Below are positions 11,307 through 23,900 of a stretch of 64,000 bases of DNA, one piece after another (the stretch's first letter is position 1; the number at the start of each line of letters is the position of its first letter). This stretch comes from Nerophis ophidion (Eukaryota > Chordata > Actinopteri > Syngnathiformes > Syngnathidae): positions 72,735,433-72,799,432 of the forward strand of contig NC_084618.1 of assembly GCF_033978795.1 (NCBI RefSeq), read 5' to 3'. The translations under genes and the position numbers were made by a program. The notes below the pieces were generated by a model. That model had not been told where the DNA came from, searched no databases, and was given only the letters and a program-made list of their open reading frames with translations.

Positions 11307-12572
11307 TACAAACCCCCAAAACCAGTGAAGTTGGCACGTTGTGTAAATCGTAAATAAAATCAAAATACAATGATTTGAAAACCCTTTTCAACCTATATTC
11401 AATTGAATAGACTGCAAAGACAAGATACTTAACGTTCGAGCTGGAAAACTTAATTTTTTGCAAATATTAGCTCATTTGTAATTAGATGCCTGCAACATGT
11501 TTCAAAAAAGCTGGCACGTGTGGCAAAAAAGACTGAGAAAGTTGAGGTATGCTCATAAAACACTTATTGGAACATCCCACAGGTGAACAGGCTAATTGGT
11601 AACAGGTGGGTGCCATGATTGGGTATAAAAGCAGCTTCCATTAAATGCTCAGTCATTCACAAACAAGGATAGTACGAGGGTCACCACTTTGAGCAAATGC
11701 ATAAGCAAATTGTCGAATTTCAAAATTTTTCAACGAGTTATTACAAGGAATTCAGGGATTTCACTATTTACAGTCCGTAATATCATCAAAAGGTCCAGAG
11801 AATCTTGAGAAATCACTGCACATAAGCAATATTACGGACCTTCGATCCCTCAGGCGGTACTGCATTAAAAAGCGACATCAGTGTGCAAAGGATATCACCA
11901 CATGGGTTCAGGAACACTTCAGAAAACCACCATCAGTAACTACAGTTTGTCGCTACATTTGTAAGTGCAAGTTAAAACTCTACCATTTATCAACGCCATT
12001 TATCAACAACACCCAGAAATGCTGCCGGCTTCGTTGGGCCCGAGCTCATCTAAGATGGACTAATGCAAAGTGGAAAAGTGTTCTGTGGTCGGACTAATCC
12101 ACATTTCAAATTGTTTTTGGAAACTGTGGATGTTGTGTCCTCTGGACCAAAGAGGAAAAGTGCTGGCCTGCCTGCCCTGTAGTCAAGACATGTCTCCCAT
12201 CAAAAATGTGTGTTGCGATATGAAGCCTAAAATACCACAACGGAGACCCCGACTGGGAAATAATTCCTCTTGAAAAGTTTCAAAAATTGGTCTCCTCATT
12301 TCCCAAACGTTAACGGAGTGTCGTTAAAAGGAAAGGCCATGTAACACAGTGGTAAAAATGCCCTTCTGCCAACTTTTTTGCAATGTGTTGCTGCCATTAA
12401 ATTCTAAGTTAATGATTATTTGCGGAAAAAAAATTAAGTTTCTCAGTTCAAACATTAAGTCTTTGCAGTCCATTCAATTGAATATAAGTTGGAAAGGATT
12501 TGCAAATCATTGTGTACTGTTTTTATTTACAATTTACACAACGTGCCAACTTTACTGGTTTTGGGTTTTGTA
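11307..12572 (+). mobile_element. Tc1/mariner-like transposon copy A, internally deleted
   Basis: Long inverted ends (CCAAAACCAGTGAAGTTGGC at the left, its complement near 12565). The inside carries transposase remnants (RWARAHLRWTNAKW, then CGQRG-type fragments) with frameshifts, and much of the catalytic region is deleted. It is one of five related copies in the window. Confidence 0.85.
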
Positions 12573-13135
12573 TTTTTTGGAAGTATTGTATACAGGGATG
12601 TGCCGACCAATCTGGCCACCGATCAATATCGGACGATATTTGTGAAAGAAGCTAGCAGCTAATTATGTGTCTCCATACACAGTGTGGAAATCCTCCCCTA
12701 AGTTAATAATAATCACTTCCACTACGGCAAATAACTGCATGTCTTAGTATTTTAAGGAGGACGAGGCTAATCATGTTTCACACTGAGAGCAAGCCAGAAG
12801 CAGGTATGCTAATAGCTAAATTGACCACAAAGCTAGTTTGAAAAAAAAAACCCAGAAGAAATAAGTGTTTATTAAACTTTAAGAAATGCAGATGAAACGA
12901 ATACAAGTAGAAAGTAAGCAGTCGTGTGCAAGTAGATTCATAAAAGTTAAGAGAGAGTATGACACAACAGCCACTGTTGATGTGTCGGCAAGAAAAGGGC
13001 AGATCACACCACAAATTAGTGGTGTCGATACCAAGGGTAGTGTCAGTATATGATTGATACTTGAGTGATTAAATCAATTTTACTGTGATGTGGTTAGATC
13101 AATATTACTGCGATGAGGTGGCAACTTATCTATGT
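12573..13135. other. intergenic, possible fragment of an ATATCGG-type repeat
   Basis: Begins CAGGGATGTGCCGACCAATC with ATCAATATCGGACG and ends near GTGTCGATACCAAGG, which resembles worn transposon ends. No TSD could be assigned. Confidence 0.3.
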
Positions 13136-13152
13136 GTGTATATATGATTTAT

Positions 13153-13157
<5 letters not shown>

Positions 13158-13235
<78 letters not shown>

Positions 13236-13375
13236 CGTATATATATAATGTGTGTGTATATGTATGTATGTATGTGTATATATATATGTATGTATGTATG
13301 TGTATATACATATATGTATATATGTGTATATATATGTATATGTGTGTGTTTATATGTATATGTACGTATTTGTAT
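13158..13375. repeat. (TA)n / (GTAT)n microsatellite upstream of gjc1
   Basis: About 50 bp of pure TA followed by GTAT and GTGTATAT runs. ORFs over it are artefacts of Tyr-Ile and Tyr-Val repeats. It ends about 180 bp before the gjc1 acceptor. Confidence 0.95.
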
Positions 13376-13540
13376 ATTTTTTTTATGTTTACAAACTCAG
13401 AGAATAAATCCCGGACGATCTCACTCATGGATGATTGGTATCAGAATCGGCAGCATAAAACCCTGATTGGAACTTGTATATATTGTACTTGATAATTCTA
13501 TTTCACTCTTTATGCAGAGAGATAACTAAACATAATTGTG

Positions 13541-13562
13541 TGTTTTTACAGGCCGTGTAACA
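13541..13562 (+). promoter_or_regulatory. gjc1: splice acceptor and 5' UTR start of gjc1 coding exon
   Basis: A pyrimidine-rich stretch ends in ACAG at 13551, 11 bp before the gjc1 ATG. Connexin genes usually have a non-coding first exon and an intron in the 5' UTR, so this is read as the acceptor of the coding exon. The first exon was not located with certainty; it may lie far upstream, even near the duplicated array at 1-4110. Confidence 0.6.
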
Positions 13563-14900
13563 ATGAGCTGGAGTTTCCTGACTCGGCTGCTGGAGGAAAT
13601 CCACAACCACTCCACGTTTGTGGGCAAGATCTGGCTCACCGTCCTCATCGTCTTCCGCATTGTGCTGACGGCCGTCGGAGGCGAGTCCATCTACTACGAC
13701 GAGCAGAGCAAGTTTGTGTGCAATACGGCCCAGCCAGGCTGCGAGAACATCTGCTACGATTCCTTCGCGCCGCTCTCGCACGTGCGCTTCTGGGTCTTCC
13801 AGATCATCCTGGTGGCCACGCCCTCGCTCTTGTACCTGGGCTATGCCGTCAACAAGATCGCCCAGGCTGAGGAGCAGGCGGACTGTGACGGAGCGAGCGG
13901 TTTGTCCCGCAGGAAAGCCAAGAAGCATTGCCTTGCTGACAGGAAGCGGCATAGTCGGAACAAAGTGCCGCAGGATGACGAAGAAGAAGAAGAAGACCCC
14001 ATGATCTATGAGGTGGCGGAGCTTGAGAGCGATGGCAGCGATGCTGCAAAAGCAAAAACGAAGGCACGCCATGATGGGCGCCGGCACATCAAAAAGGATG
14101 GTCTGATGCGTATTTACATCTTTCAGCTTATAGCGCGCTCCGTCCTGGAGGTGGCCTTCCTGGGTGTACAGTACAAGCTTTACGGCTTTGCAGTGCCAAC
14201 CACCTACATGTGTTCAGTCCTCCCATGCCCCCACAATGTGGACTGCTTCATATCACGGCCCACCGAGAAGACCATCTTCCTCCTCATTATGTACACCGTC
14301 TCCTTGCTTTGTCTGGTTCTCAATATATGGGAGATGCTTCATCTGGGCATCGCTACAATCTGGGAGATTCTGCGCTACCGTCACAGGAACATGTGCGACG
14401 AGGAGGTCTTTGGATTGTCAAGAGGACTGGGCCTGCTCAACAAAGACGAATACAACAGCTACCCTTCCTCCTGGAACGCACCGTCAGCCCCGCCGGGCTA
14501 CAACATTGCTATCAAGCCCCCCATGGTGTACACGCGGCCTCATGACCAGCCACTCCCTACCACCCACCTGGGTAAAAAAGAGACACCGTGCCAGCAGAAC
14601 GCCGCCAACGTAGCCCAAGAGAAGCGGCAGCGGTACGTCAACGGTGAAGATGAGCCGGCCGATGCCCCCGAAGGTACCCACGGGAAGGACACCCGGCCGC
14701 AGCCCCGGCAGGAAACTGACAGTCAAGCCGACACGCTGCAGCAGACCCACAGTAACAACCAGCGTAAATCCCCGCGTGAACACTGGCAGGCCTCCAAACA
14801 TGCATCCTCCAAGGCAAACAGAGGTGGCTGCAGCAGCAGCAGCAACAGCACCAACGGAAGCTTCAAATACGGCGAAATAAAAGGTTCCGAATGGATTTGA
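13563..14900 (+). CDS. gjc1: gap junction gamma-1 protein (connexin 45)
   Basis: A four-pass connexin that oligomerises into hexameric hemichannels and docks into gap-junction channels passing ions and small metabolites; in vertebrates Cx45 serves heart, smooth muscle and neurons. The frame gives 445 residues in one exon. It opens MSWSFLTRLLEEI and has the GESIYYDEQ motif of the first extracellular loop. Loop 1 cysteines are C53, C60, C64 (C-x6-C-x3-C); loop 2 cysteines are C217, C222, C228 (C-x4-C-x5-C). Membrane spans lie near 20-40, 76-97, 184-207 and 234-256. The cytoplasmic loop carries an acidic run near 138-145, and the tail ends in SEWI, close to the SVWI end recalled for mammalian Cx45 that binds ZO-1 PDZ. 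The ATG at 13563 was preferred to an in-frame ATG nine codons upstream because a splice acceptor ends at 13551, so that upstream ATG is intronic. The protein is longer than mammalian Cx45 (about 396), mainly in loop and tail. Confidence 0.96.
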   Translation: MSWSFLTRLLEEIHNHSTFVGKIWLTVLIVFRIVLTAVGGESIYYDEQSKFVCNTAQPGCENICYDSFAPLSHVRFWVFQIILVATPSLLYLGYAVNKIAQAEEQADCDGASGLSRRKAKKHCLADRKRHSRNKVPQDDEEEEEDPMIYEVAELESDGSDAAKAKTKARHDGRRHIKKDGLMRIYIFQLIARSVLEVAFLGVQYKLYGFAVPTTYMCSVLPCPHNVDCFISRPTEKTIFLLIMYTVSLLCLVLNIWEMLHLGIATIWEILRYRHRNMCDEEVFGLSRGLGLLNKDEYNSYPSSWNAPSAPPGYNIAIKPPMVYTRPHDQPLPTTHLGKKETPCQQNAANVAQEKRQRYVNGEDEPADAPEGTHGKDTRPQPRQETDSQADTLQQTHSNNQRKSPREHWQASKHASSKANRGGCSSSSNSTNGSFKYGEIKGSEWI

Positions 14901-15183
14901 CTCACATTTTATGCAAAAAGAAATTAGATTTTCATACGTGTAGTTCTAGTAAGAGTTTTCCATGCCAAAGTGCCTTGTTTGGTAAATGTGTGACGTAGTA
15001 TTGAGCAGTCAGGTGCAAGCCTGGCTCAGGGACGAGGACGCCCCTGCCATGCAGAGTCCCCAGGGATTGTACCAACTAGTCCTTTCCACAAATTCTGCAA
15101 TACTCCCCACACCATATGCAATAAGAAGCTACGCCGTAGCAACAACTTTCAATTATTTACCCTGCAATGCCTTGAACATAACT

Positions 15184-15319
<136 letters not shown>

Positions 15320-15787
15320 CTTGTATTTCTACCCTTCTTGAAAAAAGAAGTACCATCCATATGAGGACCGGTGAAAAAGTTAGGACCTAAATCATGGTCC
15401 CAATATGGAAAACCATTGCATCTAATAGAGAATGTCTCATTTGCACCCTTGCTGGTGATATCTATCAAAATTAGGGTAGTCCCAAAAAGGAGGGATTTTT
15501 CAAAATGACTGTGTGTCGGTTTTCAAAGTGTCCTTCCTCTGGTCAACCTATAAAATAACAAGTGTGTGTAAAAATTTGAAGTGCACCCCCTCTGGCCAAC
15601 TTATGTAATAACAAGTGTGTGTAAGAAATTATAAAGTGCCCCATTTGGCTAAAATGTATTAAAAAAAATTGTATATAGAGACATTCTGTATTAACTTGAA
15701 GTAAATAATTAGGATTAAAAAACAATGACAAACAAAAAAATAAAATAATTAACTTAAAATTTACCTTTGTTATATTTGCATAAAAAA

Positions 15788-15822
<35 letters not shown>

Positions 15823-16273
15823 TATATTTTTTTTTTATTGTTGTAAAAACAATTCTTTATATATCTAGAAAGGGTGGTCCTAAAGAGGCTGGCATATTTC
15901 TGAGGTCCCAAGAAGGTAAAAAATACAAGAATGTGTTTAAGAATAGAAGTATATTACACTTGTTCTATTGCCCAACCATTGGTGGGACAAACAAATGTTT
16001 TAAATGTGTACTGTACAATGTAAATTGTCATTTTTTTCTCATAATGTTGACTTGTTAGCGGTCAGGCAGTCGAAAAGCAGGATGTTTCCCTTAAACTACC
16101 AAATACAAATGTGTCTTTATAGTGTTTCATCTGTTCAAAGCACTTTATTTCTATTAACTGTTGAGACGCTTTAGACATTTAAAAATAAATGTTAATTGTG
16201 TTTTTACCTTTTCAGCCTACATAACCATTTCTTGTGTCAGTATTCATAGTAACATTGCCCCCTGCTGGACAAT

Positions 16274-16279
16274 AATAAA
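16274..16279 (+). promoter_or_regulatory. candidate poly(A) signal downstream of gjc1
   Basis: AATAAA lies about 1.37 kb after the gjc1 stop codon, beyond the GT microsatellite. If used, the 3' UTR would contain that microsatellite. Other A-rich matches occur nearby (about 16184), so this one is only a candidate. Confidence 0.25.
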
Positions 16280-16920
16280 CCAATGCTCTGTGTAAGTGTT
16301 GTTAAAAACTTACACTTATTTTTTGTTTTAAGGATTAACGTTTTTTGTTGTAAATTATTATGGTTCTTAAGTCATGTTATATTTTTTGTAAATAAGACAC
16401 ATTTGGGTTACTATAAAAAGGGCAATTTATTTTCTTTGTCACACCGCTATTCTCGCGAGATTTGGGGTGGTGTTTGGAGTTGCAGACATGCAAAGGACTT
16501 TGGGCCATCAGCAGCAGTAGGGAACATTTGGCTAGCTGAACAAGTTGCACAACACTGGAGTGTTTGCTGCCCAAGAACCTCCGAAGTGGCAGGCGGCCAC
16601 GAGTTTTCACGGCTAAAAACTCAAGTAAAGAGCCCGTCTTTAAGAAACCGAGCCAGTGTTGTCATTTCGGAGCCACACTGTGTTGGATTTACAATTAAAA
16701 CCGGTAAACCTAAAAAATCCCCACAAAGTATTCTAAACTGACGAGTTTATGGCGAAATAACTAATATGACTTATAATTGCTATGCTTATACATCGAGTAG
16801 TTTGTTGAAAATACATTAAATGAATAAGTACAACAAAAAATGTTTATAAAATACAAATAAACTTGTAAAAGTGATAAAACATATTCAAACCAAGTGAATA
16901 ATGTATGTCCATAATACTGT

Positions 16921-17682
16921 TAGGGCTGCAAATCTTTGGGTGTCTCACGATTCGATTCAATATCGATTCTTGGGGTCACGATTCGATAATCTATCGAATT
17001 TTTTTTAATTCAACGCGATTCTCGAATCAAGAACGATATTTTTCCGATTCAAAACGATTCTGTATTCATTCAATACATAGGATTTCAGCAGGATCTACCC
17101 CAGTCTGCTGAAATGCTAGCGGAGTAGTAGATTTTTTTTTTTAAAGCTTTTATAATTGTAAAGGACAATGTTTTATCAACTGATTGCAATAATGTAAATG
17201 TGTTTTAACTATTAAACGAACCAAAAATATGACTTATTTTATCTTTGTGAAAACATTGGACACAGTGTGTTGTCAAGCTTATGAGATGCGATGCAAGTGT
17301 AAGCCACTGTGACACTATTTTTCTTTTATTTAATTTTTTATAAATGTCTAATGATAATGTAAATGATGGATTTTTAATTACTGCTATGCTGAAATTATAA
17401 CTAATATTGATACTGTTGTTGATAATATTCATTTTTGTTTCACTACTTTTGGTTTGTTCTGTGTCGTGTTTGCGTCTCCTCAATTGCTCTGTTTATTGCA
17501 TTTCTGAGTATTGCTGGGTCAGGTTTGGTTTTGGAATTGGATTGCATTGTTATGGTATTGCTGTGTAGCGGTATGTTAGATTGTAAAAAAAAAATCGCTT
17601 TAAAAAAAAAGAGAATCGATTCTGAATCGCACAACGTATTCGATTCGATTGGTATTGGAATACAATTTTCCCCACACCCCTA
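16921..17682 (+). mobile_element. non-autonomous DNA transposon, TAGGGCTGCAAATC family, copy 1
   Basis: Starts TAGGGCTGCAAATCTTTGGG and ends CCACACCCCTA, with repeated GATTCGATT/AATCG motifs inside both ends. A same-length copy in reverse orientation lies at 35431-36193. No transposase frame. Confidence 0.75.
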
Positions 17683-17942
17683 CTGTAATTAGTATAACAC
17701 GGTCTTCGAAAATAAACAACATCTAAAAAGTGCGGAATATACCAACCACGGAAAAGGTACCTGAATGCAGCATTCTACCGGATATGACCACTTCTCCGTC
17801 GGTGTTTTTAAAAAAGCGGCGGTTGCTTCTTGTCGTCGTAGTTAACAATACGTGTTTAAAAATAAATAGTGTTAATAGTTATTTCCCCTGGTGACGTTCA
17901 AGTTTTTCTAGCCGACAACCTGACGGTTTACACTCGGTGTAA

Positions 17943-20900
17943 ATGACAGGTGGGTAAGTTTAATGGGAGCTAATAAGGTTAGCCGCTAATTTAGCTTGAT
18001 TGCTAGTTAGCTAGCGTGCTTGCTTAGCCTAGCATTGCTTGTTATTATAAACTTGTTATTCACGGTCACGATGTTTTGGGGAAACAGAGTAGCTGCTGCA
18101 ATAGAGACATGTTTACTGCTTATTAACAATTTAGTCCAGGGTATCTTGGTGCTCCATGTAAAGTAATGGCTCTATTATTACACCAGGAGCATTATGCTGC
18201 AGCAGCTGTGCGCAGATCAGCCAGGACTTTTGGGCAAACTGTGTCCAGGGGAGAAGAAGTTGCAAGGCAAGACTTTCTACCTGGACAATGTTAAGAAACG
18301 TCCTACAGCCTTGCTTTTGGAAGCCATATCCCTCCTCGGAGGCGTAAGTTTGTGATAACATGAACATCATTTATACTGACTATCCTCCAGTTGAAACGGC
18401 TTGGTCTTTATTTCACAAAGGGCATTGAGAGCTTCCTGCACAGAGATGTAAGCTTTGTGCTTACTGGTAGTAAAGTAGGCCTGGAAGAGCAGAAGACAAA
18501 GAGTAATGATGAAGCTCAGCTGACCCCAAAGCAGCGAGAAAGTGTCCTCAGCAGTGAGAGACAGCGACCAGCAACTCCACGGCCAACGGTATTGGACAGA
18601 TCACTTGTTTTTATTCCTCACATAGACATATCCACATAAGAGCAATAATACAACATTTTAACTTTACAATGTTTGTGTTGTGCAGGCTTGCGGCAGCCGA
18701 GGAAAAGCCCTCCTTGAAAAAGCAATTCGCAACAATGTAAGTGACTAATCTGCAGACTTCTAATCAGGGGTCTCAAACACGCGGCCCGAGGGCCAATTGC
18801 GGCCCGTGAGACCTTTTTTTTGCGGCCTGCACCTTGATGTGAAAATTTAATGTTGGTGCGGCCCGCAAGTTTTATATGAATGGTGCTTTACAGCCTCATA
18901 ATTGTATATTCTCGATTTTCCGGGAGACCCCTCCGATTTTCAGTGCCCCTCCAGAGGCAATCATTCTCCCAAATTTCTTCCAATCAATAATATTTAGGGG
19001 CACCGTGGAGGCACTGCCTTTATCATCCTCTACAACCTGTACAGACAGCGTGCCAGTTCCGTCACAAGTTGTATTTGACTTTAATAGACGCAGTGAGCGA
19101 CTGCAAGACATTCGATCAACAGCCATACAGGTCACACTGAGGGTGGCCGTATAAACAACTTTAATACTGTTACAAATATGTGCCACACTGAACCCACACC
19201 AAACAAGAATGACAGACACATTTTGGGAGAACATCCGCACTGTAACACAACAGAACAAATACCCAGAATCCCATGCAACCCTAACTCTTCTGAGCTACAA
19301 TATACAACCTCCCCCCAAACCCGTCTCCTATTGTAGCCCGAAAGAGTTAGGGCTGCATTGGAATCTGGGTATTTGTTCTGTTGTGTTTATGTTGTGTTAC
19401 AGTGCAGATGTTCTCCCTAAAATGTGTTTGTCAATCTTGTTTGGTGTGGGTTCACAGTGTGGCGCATATTTGTAACAGTGATAAAGTTGTTTATACGGCC
19501 ACCCTCAGTGTGACCTGTATGGCTGTTGATCAACTATGTCTTGCAGTCACTACCGTGGTTCTGCAGAAGCCTCATACAATATGTGACTGGGCCGGCACGC
19601 TGTTTGTATGGCGGAAAAACAGATGAGACGGCAGGTTGTAGAGGGCGCTAAAGGCAGTGCCATCACGTTATGCCCTCAATATTGTAGTCCGGGAGAATGA
19701 TTGCCCTGGGAGATTGTCGCGAGGAGCACTGAAATTCGGGTGTTTCCAGAAAGATCGCGAGAATTGGCAAGTATGTTGCTAGGGTGGGAAAGCCAATCAA
19801 AGTAGGTGAATTCATTAAAAAGTGCATCTTATATTATTTAAAGAAATATTTTCTCGTGGCCCAGCCTCACCTACTTTCTGCATCTAGTGGCCCCCAGGTA
19901 AATTGAGTTTGAGACCCCTGCTTTAAATGGAAACTGAATTTTTTTTCTTATGTGAGACAAGCACCCATGGCTTTCTCTTTTCTGTGCATTCTAAGTAGTA
20001 AAAACGGCTAGCAAGAGGCAGCTAATAACACAAGCAATGGGGAGTCATATATTAAAAATACATCCAACAACGTTCCAATTACGTGCTGTGACCTGCATAT
20101 TAACCAAGCTGTAGCAACATTGTGAATTTACTTTTAGTAACATGCACTGCTACTCTGGACAGCTGAGTTTGGAAAAGTTATTGCTAGAGTAAAAATCATG
20201 CCTCTCGCTTGTACATTAAATGGTTGTGGCAATAAGCCGAGAAGTTGCAGAAGTTTAAAAATTCACCTTAAACCCGAAGACATTGCTTGGAAAATGGGAG
20301 GAGCTTGTTTCACCTGAGAAGTTGGGCTGAAAATTAATCAAATTTTTATTTAGATTTAGATTATGGATTTTCACAATTATAAAAACGCAAAAATCGAAAG
20401 AAAAAAAACAATTAATGGGGCGCGCAACGTGAATGCAAGTTCTGGATCATGTGACGGTGAAACAGATGAAGAGCAAATGAGTGAGAAAAGAGCATGTCTA
20501 CTATAATTTTTTGATGTCCCCATGGTTGCTACTTTTTATTTGTTACAGTATTACTATGTAGTGCTGGGCGATATGGCCTTTTTTTAATATCGTGATATTT
20601 TTAGGCCATATCGCGATATACGATATATATCTCGGTATTTTCCTTTAGCCTTGAATGAACACTTGATACATATAATCACAGCAGGATGATGATTCTCTAT
20701 GTCTACATTAAAACATTCTTGTTCATACTGCATTAATATATACTCATTTTAAACTTTCGTGCAGAGAGTGAAATCACAACTAAGTCAATTTACCAAAACC
20801 TTTTTACTAAAGTTATTAGCAAGTGACTTTTTAAATGATGCTACATATTAGCAGTAATGCTACTTTTGGTAGCAACGCTTGTGCCCCGCACTGGACAAAT

Positions 20901-23900
20901 TAAAGTTGTCTACTCGACATATTCCCACTTGAAGCCGAACCACCACCAGGCGATGGACCCCATGCTGTTTTTCTTGGGAATTAATTCTTCCTTCATTTGT
21001 TACCAGATTCGCATCTTCTTTCACAACACTCCGCTAGCATCACGGCTAGCGTTAGCCACGCTGCTACTTCTCTGCTGGGCGAGGGCGTAAACGTATGTGA
21101 CGCATGACCTGACAGTATGTGATGTGTGTAAGAACCTGCGCTTACACTCTGTGAGAAGGAGACACAAGAAGGAGTGAGAAGAGCCTGTAGTGTAATGCCC
21201 GCAGCCAAAAACAACTGCGTGAGAACGTATACCCGAATATTACGATATAATCATTTTCTATATCGCACAGAGAAAAACCCGTGATATATCGCGTATATCG
21301 ATATATCGCCCAGCCCTACTATTATGCCTATTTGAATATTCACTAAACTCAACAAAAAACGCCAGGCATGATTTCCACCTTCACGTAACCACAGACCGTC
21401 ACATTATTGGCTAATAAAACAGAATCCACTGATAACGGAAGATAATATTTGGGAAATTGACATAAATGTAAGTGAAATGTTGTCATTGTGAGGAAAATAA
21501 CCATTTGTGCTACGTCCTGATGAACAATGTGAATGTGTCAAGGTGGTCATTTGAAACAGCAATTAAACTTTGAAGCTAAAGCTAACAACAACAATCAATT
21601 ACACTTACAACACATCTTATGTGCTTGTGTTGTAAAGACATCATCCATGTAACAGCAATGATCAAACAGTGGTCGCAAATGGAGAGACGCACTCTTTTTA
21701 CCCATTATATCAGCTTCAGGTGAGTCGCCGCTTTACTCATCAAGTTGAGAACAGCATAGCACACTTTCCCCCTTCACAATAAAAACGCGGCGCACCACAT
21801 GTGGTCTGACTACGCTAACAAAATGATGGTTTCAAAAAAGTACCTTGCACAAGCATAATACACTGAAAACACTTATTGATACATTTACAATACGATTAGG
21901 CTTTAGCCCAAAATACTGGTCAAAATTGTCTAAAGATGTATTGCTCCAATAAATGTGAGGAATTTTTGCATTTAACAAACATTGTATTACATTTTATTTT
22001 GCACAAAAAGCACACACTCTATGGTGGCAAAAAAGGGTAAAAGGTAGAAAACGGAATTAACAACAAAAAGGAAAAATTGATTTTTTATTATATTGCTATT
22101 ATTTAAATGTTATTTTACTTGTGGTTTATTTGTTACTAATTTATATCCAGTTTTTTTAAGATCAGTTAAAGTCAACGTACCAATGATTTTCACACACACA
22201 CTAACTGTGGTGAATTATGTCCTCTGCATTTGTCCCATCCCCTTGATCACCCCCTGGGAGGTGAGGTGAGCGGCGGTGCCGCGCCCAGGAATCATTTCGG
22301 TGATTTAACCCCCAATTCCAACTCTTTTTAAAAACTATATGTAAAGTTGGGTGTTGGTGGTAGAATAAATACTCATGTTTTTAAATTAATGGATAATCGT
22401 GTTATTAATCCTGATAATAATATTGATCAAAAATAATTGTGATTATTTTTGCCATAATCGTCCAGTCTTACTGAGAAGTAAGGATAATGCTGAAATTATC
22501 TAAACAAGGAGCACAAATCTCGTGCTGAAAGATAAAACCATTCCAGTGAGAGTGGACAATGTGGTTGTTTTATTCGTATTGTGTTTTTCCTGTATAGCAC
22601 TTAGTAAAACTGCTACAAGATGGTTTAGTGTTTTACTATAGCTGGATCTTCTTAACACTCGGCTTCTAAACCTTGTAGCTCATTGTTCTAATACTCAGGC
22701 TCTAAAAAGATGGTTGTGTATCCTTATTTTTCCCAAAGTAGTTGTCATTAGCTCTCATGAAGTCTGCAATAATTAGTGATGGCAACCACAGAAGACATTC
22801 TGTTGTTGACGGAAGTAGCCTTCGTTGCTATACGCTGTGTGAAATCAATGTGCCCACGAAAGAAATTCTGGTAATGTTTCAAATGACCAAACTACTGTAA
22901 ATATCACATGTTCTCGTAAATATGCATACATTACATACTGTACTTACTTTCAGCCACTATATAAAACGTTTTTGGATGTTTTTTCAGAGTGATTTATATG
23001 CAAAATAGTTCAAGCCCCTTACTTTTACTTTACAAATGTTTTTTAAATTTTTAGCTCAATGCCTTCATGATGGTTTGTATATTGTATGTATTTTATGTTT
23101 TTTTACCTTGTTTGTACTGTTGTACCTCATTGTTACTGTTGTACCTCGTTTTTACTGTTGAACCTTGTTTTTAATGACTACTGCTGCAAACCAAATTGCC
23201 CTTGGGGACAATAAAGATTTTCTAAGTCTAAGTCTACTATTTAGAAAGCATAAAAATAGGAAAACTGTGTTCGTGTCTCAAATATGGCTTATGGATCAAA
23301 GTCTAAATTCCCAAAAAAGGTTGTTTCCCTTTAACTCCACACAATTAGGAGACTGATTTTGTGTTTTTATCTGGTAGGAACGTCTGCAGGCGAGCAGCGT
23401 GTTGACAAACGCCCGCTCTTGGGGAGTGAACATTTTGCATGTGGACGGTATCCTTGTGTTTGTTAGGTTTTTATGCCCTCACTTGTGCTGTGTAGTGAAC
23501 CTCTGCTCACTGAAGATGGCGCCATGCAAGTGTGTATTTGTGACCACTCTGCCTATCTAAGTTCTCTTTCAAAACAAGTTCCTTAATGTGGTGTCAGATG
23601 TTCTTTTGTACTTGAAGCAGTTGAACAGTGAACGTGTCAGTGCAAAATACAACAAACTGGAGGTAAGAAACTTAACCTAATAGGTTTAAACAATAAGTAG
23701 GCTTTTCAATGTTGTTTTAATAATGTTAATCTGTGTGTGTAAAACAGAGGACTTCCACCAGGCACCCCTCTTCTCGTGTTGTTAAAGGTCAGTTAGGTCT
23801 GCATACACATTATTTTAACATATAAACCTCTAAATATTAACCTCATCTGGTTTCATCTTCTATCTGCAGCTACTTCACTGAGATCTCCTTATGTCAAAAT

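Noticed and set aside
13113..13492. Long ORFs on both strands rich in Tyr, Ile and Val (also at 33194-34149, 34726-35503, 48476-49575)
   Set aside because: They are translations of TA, GTAT and GTGT microsatellites, open in many frames at once.
13503..14087. 194-residue minus-strand ORF opposite gjc1
   Set aside because: Shadow of the connexin coding exon; the plus-strand frame has clear connexin motifs.
16283..16741. 152-residue plus-strand ORF between gjc1 and dbf4b
   Set aside because: No recognisable domain, hydrophobic random-looking start and no splice or codon-use support. The nearby CGCG motif is reported separately.
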